Origin: Bacteroidales bacterium
GTDB taxonomy: Bacteria > Bacteroidota > Bacteroidia > Bacteroidales > Muribaculaceae
Assembly: GCA_015061005.1 (NCBI GenBank)
Contig: SUXJ01000006.1
Coordinates: 94,903 to 158,902, forward strand
DNA length: 64,000 nt
Reading direction: 5' to 3'
The notes beneath the pieces were generated by a model. The model was given only the letters and a program-made list of their open reading frames with translations. It searched no databases and was not told where the DNA came from. A program made the position numbers and the translations under genes. Positions 60,573-64,000 of the stretch are shown one piece after another (the first letter of the stretch is position 1; each line of letters opens with the position of its first letter).

Positions 60573-62421
60573 GATTTTGAAGGGTGCTTGAGTTCAACAT
60601 TGTTTCTTCCAGATATTTTCGCTCGGTGCGAATGGAGTCGGTCAGATATTTTTCTATCACCAACGCACCGATGGGCACTCCGTAAGTGGCACCCCAAATT
60701 CCGTTTTCAACATATACTGCCACGGCAATCTTCGGGTCATCATAGGGAGCAAAGCCAATGAAAGCCGAATGGTCCTTGCCGTGGGGGTTCTGTGCGGTTC
60801 CGGTCTTTCCGGCAACTTCAATGTCGGGGATATTCGCCTTGGTACAGGTGCCTCCGGTAACTGCCATTCTCATGCCCTCCGCCACTGCTTCAAACCAACG
60901 GCTGTCGATGTCGGGCTTTCTGACGTCAAGCAGTCCGGCAGGCATCACGGTGTCTTGAATTTCCTTTACCACGTGGGGAGTGATGAAGTAACCGCGATTT
61001 GCCACTGTTGCACAGAAGTTGGCAATCTGAAGCGGAGTGGCAAGGACTTCGCCTTGGCCTATGCTTACGGAAATTACGGTGTTTGCACTCCAGCGCCCTT
61101 GGCCGTAGTACTTGTCATAATACTTGGCATTTGGAATAAAACCGCGTCCTTCATGAGGCAAATCCACTCCCAGCGGATAGCCGTAGCCCAACTGAACGAT
61201 GTAGTTTTTCCATACCTCAAAGGCCTCTGCGGCAGAGGCATATCGGCTTCGACTGTCGATCATATTACGGAAGCCATAGCAAAAAAACGCATTGCATGAA
61301 GTTTGGAGAGCGCCTTTCACTTCTCGGGGAGAGCTGTGGGCATGACATTTCAGTTTTCTGCCGCCATAGGGATAACCGGCATAGCAAGGATAGGCCGTGC
61401 TTGGGGTTATCACACCTTCTTCAAGGAATATCAATCCTTGAGTCGGCTTAAAGGTTGAGCCCGGAGGATATGCGCCGTTCAAGGCTCGGTCAAAAAGCGG
61501 CAAATAGGGATTTTTTTTGCGGTCTTGCAGTGCAAGGTAGTTCTTTCCGCGCTCACGTCCGACCAGAAGCGTCGGGTCATAAGTGGGCGAAGAAACCATA
61601 CACAAAATTTCACCCGTCTTGGGTTCGATTGCCACCACGGCACCGATTTTGTTGACCATCAGACTCTCGGCATATTGCTGCAGTCGAATGTCAAGGCTGA
61701 GTTTCAAATCTCTGCCCGCCACCGGAGCACGGTCGAACGCGCCGTTTTCATAACGGCCTTGAACGCGCCCGTAGGCATCGCGCATGAGAATTTCCTCGCC
61801 TTTCTCGCCGCGCAGATAGCGTTCGTAGCTGCGCTCCACTCCCAAGTCGCCGGTATAGTCGCCCGATGCATAATATCCTTCGGCATCATTTTCAATATCC
61901 CGGCGATTTACTTCGCGAATATTGCCGAGCACATTTGCCGCCGCCAGATAATTATATTGCCGAAGTATGCGTTTTTGAGTGTAGAATCCGGGGTAGCGAT
62001 ATAGTTTTTCTTGGAGCCGTCCGTAGTCTTGTGCCGTCAGATGCGTCATAAATCGCTGCGGAGCATAAGAGCTGTAGTTTGGCGAGCTTTTCATTTCCGA
62101 CATACGGCGATTAAACTCCTCCACATCAATGCCCAGAGTGCGACAGAAGTCCAAAGTGTCAAGCCCTTTGACGTCGCGCGGAATCATCATCACGTCATAA
62201 GCCGGCTGATTATACACAACCAATTCGCCGTTGCGGTCATACATGAGACCGCGTCCGGGATATTGTGTCTTGCGCAGAAATGCGTTGTTGTCGGCAAAAT
62301 ACTTGTATTTATCATCAACCACCTGAAGCGAAAACAAGCGCACCAAGTAGATAACCACGATTACCAAGATGAACCCGGCAATTACGTAGCGACGTTTTTC
62401 GAGGTTATAGTCTTTTCTCAC
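60556..62421 (-). CDS. mrdA: Penicillin-binding protein 2 (elongation transpeptidase)
   Basis: The D,D-transpeptidase partner of RodA. The 621-residue product has one N-terminal transmembrane helix (YVIAGFILVIVVIYLVRLFS), the pedestal domain (GRGLMYDRNGELVVYNQPAY, GDYTGDLGVERSYERYLRGE) and the catalytic motifs STFK (Ser322, Lys325), SCN (375-377) and KTG (539-541). The order and distances are those of class B PBPs of the PBP2 type. It overlaps both mreD (17 nt) and rodA (17 nt), implying tight co-translation. Confidence 0.96.
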   Translation of the reverse strand: MRKDYNLEKRRYVIAGFILVIVVIYLVRLFSLQVVDDKYKYFADNNAFLRKTQYPGRGLMYDRNGELVVYNQPAYDVMMIPRDVKGLDTLDFCRTLGIDVEEFNRRMSEMKSSPNYSSYAPQRFMTHLTAQDYGRLQEKLYRYPGFYTQKRILRQYNYLAAANVLGNIREVNRRDIENDAEGYYASGDYTGDLGVERSYERYLRGEKGEEILMRDAYGRVQGRYENGAFDRAPVAGRDLKLSLDIRLQQYAESLMVNKIGAVVAIEPKTGEILCMVSSPTYDPTLLVGRERGKNYLALQDRKKNPYLPLFDRALNGAYPPGSTFKPTQGLIFLEEGVITPSTAYPCYAGYPYGGRKLKCHAHSSPREVKGALQTSCNAFFCYGFRNMIDSRSRYASAAEAFEVWKNYIVQLGYGYPLGVDLPHEGRGFIPNAKYYDKYYGQGRWSANTVISVSIGQGEVLATPLQIANFCATVANRGYFITPHVVKEIQDTVMPAGLLDVRKPDIDSRWFEAVAEGMRMAVTGGTCTKANIPDIEVAGKTGTAQNPHGKDHSAFIGFAPYDDPKIAVAVYVENGIWGATYGVPIGALVIEKYLTDSIRTERKYLEETMLNSSTLQNRVVGK

Positions 62422-62929
62422 TTACGGATTTGCGCGATAAGCCGTCGGTGGCCACCAACAGCAAGGAGGTCAGCAAAGTCGACAACACAATGCGCTGAAG
62501 CATGATGCCGAGGTTAAAAAATGCGAATGACTCGATTATGAATATCAACATGCAAAACAGCAGCGTCAGAGTGAACACGTAGCGCGAAAACACTCCGAAA
62601 CCAAATGCTTTGATGGAAGGCAAAGCGTGCATAATGTCGTCTTCACGAGGCAAAAAGAGGCGCAAAATCGCATGGCGACACGCGCCGAGGCAAGTACACG
62701 CCAAGGCGCACATGCCGGGAGTGTCTTGAAACACGTCCATAGCCGTGCCCAACAAGAATGACAAAAATATCACCTTTGTGGCACTCATGCTCACCGGGAG
62801 CTTGACGATGAAATAGATGAACACAAACGGAATGGCCAAACCATACAGCACAATGTGATTGAAGATAACAGCCTGAACCGCTATCATCACCACAAACATT
62901 AATGCAAGTTGAAAACCGTTTTTCTCCAT
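62405..62929 (-). CDS. mreD: Rod shape-determining protein MreD
   Basis: A small membrane protein of the elongasome. The 174-residue product has about five hydrophobic helices (LALMFVVMIAVQAVIFNHIV, PFVFIYFIVKLPVSM, VIFLSFLLGTAMDVFQDTPG) and the MreD-like motif GTAMDVFQDTPGMCALACT. The call rests on topology, that motif and position before mrdA-rodA. mreB and mreC, the usual upstream genes, are not here. Instead the gene has its own -7 box 8 nt before the ATG. Confidence 0.88.
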   Translation of the reverse strand: MEKNGFQLALMFVVMIAVQAVIFNHIVLYGLAIPFVFIYFIVKLPVSMSATKVIFLSFLLGTAMDVFQDTPGMCALACTCLGACRHAILRLFLPREDDIMHALPSIKAFGFGVFSRYVFTLTLLFCMLIFIIESFAFFNLGIMLQRIVLSTLLTSLLLVATDGLSRKSVSEKRL

Positions 62930-62937
62930 GAGCAGTG

Positions 62938-62945
62938 CAAAGTTA
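62938..62945 (-). promoter_or_regulatory. -7 box of mreD-mrdA-rodA
   Basis: The minus strand reads TAACTTTG, ending 8 nt before the mreD ATG. It shows that mreD starts its own transcript. Confidence 0.6.
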
Positions 62946-63095
62946 CAAATTTTTCCTGAAAGGGAGATAACTCAATTCCCCGTTTATTTCCGCACTCAGA
63001 TGTTAGTAAGCTGCGTCCCTCGCTAAATGTCGGTTTTTTTGTGAGAGGGAGGGGGCGTATTCGCAAAACGGTTTATTGGCGACCGCCGCTCCATC

Positions 63096-63133
63096 TAAAT
63101 GTAGGGTTTTGACTCGTCAAAACCCTACATTTA
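63096..63133. repeat. Perfect 18 bp inverted repeat
   Basis: The arms 63096-63113 and 63116-63133 are exact reverse complements (core GTAGGGTTTTGAC) around a 2 bp centre. There is no T run after it on either strand, so it is not an ordinary terminator. Confidence 0.9.
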
Positions 63134-63162
63134 TGGGGTACGATATGTTATCGGGAGGTTAT

Positions 63163-63216
63163 TTAACCTTATTTAACACTTTGGGGGGGTAAACAGTTAA
63201 AATTTCTCTATCTTTG
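63163..63216 (+). promoter_or_regulatory. TTAACA/G-run promoter of the secreted gene at 63259
   Basis: TTAACC (63163-63168) and TTAACA (63173-63178) lie 10 nt apart, followed by seven G (63183-63189) and TA, a 17 nt spacer, and the -7 box TATCTTTG (63209-63216). The leader is about 40 nt. Confidence 0.7.
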
Positions 63217-63258
63217 CGCATTAAAACTATTTATAACCCATTATTATAATTTTCACAC

Positions 63259-64000
63259 ATGAAGAAATTTTTACTTTCAATCTTAGGTTTGGCACTCGGC
63301 GCGAGCGCATTTGCCCAGACGACCTACCAACTCGGCGAAGTCCTTGACCCGCAAACTCTGACCGAAGGCGAACACAAGGTGATTTTCCGTGGAGCAAGTA
63401 AAGGAACTGACAGTTATTTGCAGGCACAAGCTGAAAGTGGAACGTCAAACGTATTTTTCGGCACCAAAAACACAAATACTGATTTAGAAGAGTTTGACGA
63501 AACGTTCGTTTACACCATCAATGTTACCATTGAAGGCGATCAGAGAAACTTCACCATCAAGAATTATCTTGGCGGCTATGCGCCGAACTCGTCTACGGCA
63601 ACCTCCAACGTAAATGCAAAATATTACAGCACCATAACCGATGCTGCAAATGCCGGCTTATATAGCGCTCTTTATTGTATTACAACTGCAACATACACGA
63701 ACGACCGCTATATGCTTCTGCTCAACGGGACCAGCAATCATGTCCATTTAAATGACCAATGGACATATTTTAGCACGCCACCCGCAGGCCAGCAAGATGC
63801 CGGAGGCTCCGGCAGGTCAGCCGCTGCATTTAAAATGTATGAAGCAGTAGAGATAGTAGAGCCGGAACCCGACCCCGAAGTTCAGGACATTACGCAGGTT
63901 ACTAACGCAACCGTGGGAACCGCGATTACCGACGGCGCAGTGATTGCATTGCAATGCTTGGATACTAATGGCGGTTCATTCTACTATTTCAACGGTGACC
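63259..64000 (+). CDS. Secreted protein, 3' end beyond the window
   Basis: The first 247 codons of an exported protein: signal peptide MKKFLLSILGLALGASAFAQ, then a beta-rich segment (YQLGEVLDPQTLTEGEHKVI) with several Asn/Thr-rich stretches, and a Glu/Pro hinge (IVEPEPDPEVQDI) that probably separates two domains. The frame is open to the window edge. No family is recognised from this part. The promoter class is the same as for the large secreted protein at 37532-39775, whose mid-section has a similar style (short modules with Tyr, Asn and Gly). Confidence 0.75.
   Translation, partial: MKKFLLSILGLALGASAFAQTTYQLGEVLDPQTLTEGEHKVIFRGASKGTDSYLQAQAESGTSNVFFGTKNTNTDLEEFDETFVYTINVTIEGDQRNFTIKNYLGGYAPNSSTATSNVNAKYYSTITDAANAGLYSALYCITTATYTNDRYMLLLNGTSNHVHLNDQWTYFSTPPAGQQDAGGSGRSAAAFKMYEAVEIVEPEPDPEVQDITQVTNATVGTAITDGAVIALQCLDTNGGSFYYFNGD

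Larger units (their letters stand above)
62930..63258. other. Divergent intergenic region with palindrome and two promoters
   Basis: There is no gene in these 329 nt. From left to right the region holds the mreD -7 box (62938-62945), a GC-rich stretch without recognisable signals, an 18 bp perfect palindrome (63096-63133), and the TTAACA/G-run promoter of the secreted gene starting at 63259. Confidence 0.7.

Overview
The window reads as chromosomal DNA of a gut-type Bacteroidales bacterium, most likely Muribaculaceae or a close relative. The evidence is: promoters carry the Bacteroidota -7 box TAnnTTTG and there is little sign of Shine-Dalgarno sequences; there are many SPII lipoproteins and secreted proteins; the families DUF6029, Omp28, DUF3078 and fused SpmAB are present; several secreted proteins end in a GIYIINGTK-type tail; and MurE carries the DNPR signature of the meso-diaminopimelate enzymes. 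The family-level assignment is inference. I see no rRNA, tRNA, CRISPR array or insertion sequence.

Layout. 0-3.2 kb: rpsL, then four small lipoprotein or secreted genes, two of them tandem paralogues. 3.3-5.7 kb: aroK, an alanine-dehydrogenase-like gene and RNase H. 5.7-20.7 kb: a complete reverse-strand division and cell-wall (dcw) operon, rsmH-ftsL-ftsI-murE-mraY-murD-ftsW-murG-murC-ftsQ-ftsA-ftsZ, without an adjacent mraZ. 20.9-32.4 kb: an envelope operon of a TlpA-like thioredoxin, a DUF6029 protein, an Omp28 lipoprotein, a tail-bearing secreted protein and two large tandem GH20 hexosaminidases, closed by a strong terminator. 32.4-37.2 kb: C11 protease, MscS, RNase Z, TadA, then the convergent aroC-ybaK pair. 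37.5-44.7 kb: a large secreted protein, an orphan phage-type terminase large subunit, a DUF4143 ATPase preceded by iterated repeats, and a DUF3078 protein. 44.7-49.6 kb: the operon hisS-alkD-fic-kdtA-lpxL, in which fic looks like a recently inserted cassette. 49.7-52.2 kb: a nucleoside deaminase, a second DUF4143 ATPase with the same type of repeats, and a small zinc-ribbon gene. 52.3-55.2 kb: kdsD-ribH-wbqC-spmAB. 55.4-59.0 kb: pyruvate:ferredoxin oxidoreductase. 59.1-62.9 kb: mreD-mrdA-rodA. From 63.3 kb: a secreted protein that runs off the window.

The dcw operon and mreD-mrdA-rodA together cover most of division and elongation peptidoglycan synthesis. kdtA, lpxL and kdsD serve lipid A-Kdo synthesis. 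The strongest unexplained signals are: (1) a shared promoter architecture (two TTAAC half-sites exactly 10 bp apart, a G-run, then the -7 box) in front of four secreted-protein genes; (2) homologous 32-33 bp-spaced iterated repeats in front of both DUF4143 ATPase genes; (3) a Bro-N/Fic fusion gene flanked by a 17 bp direct repeat that reconstructs an uninterrupted alkD-kdtA junction; (4) an orphan terminase with its own promoter; and (5) a set of genes whose -7 box lies 5-8 nt before the ATG, which predicts leaderless mRNAs.
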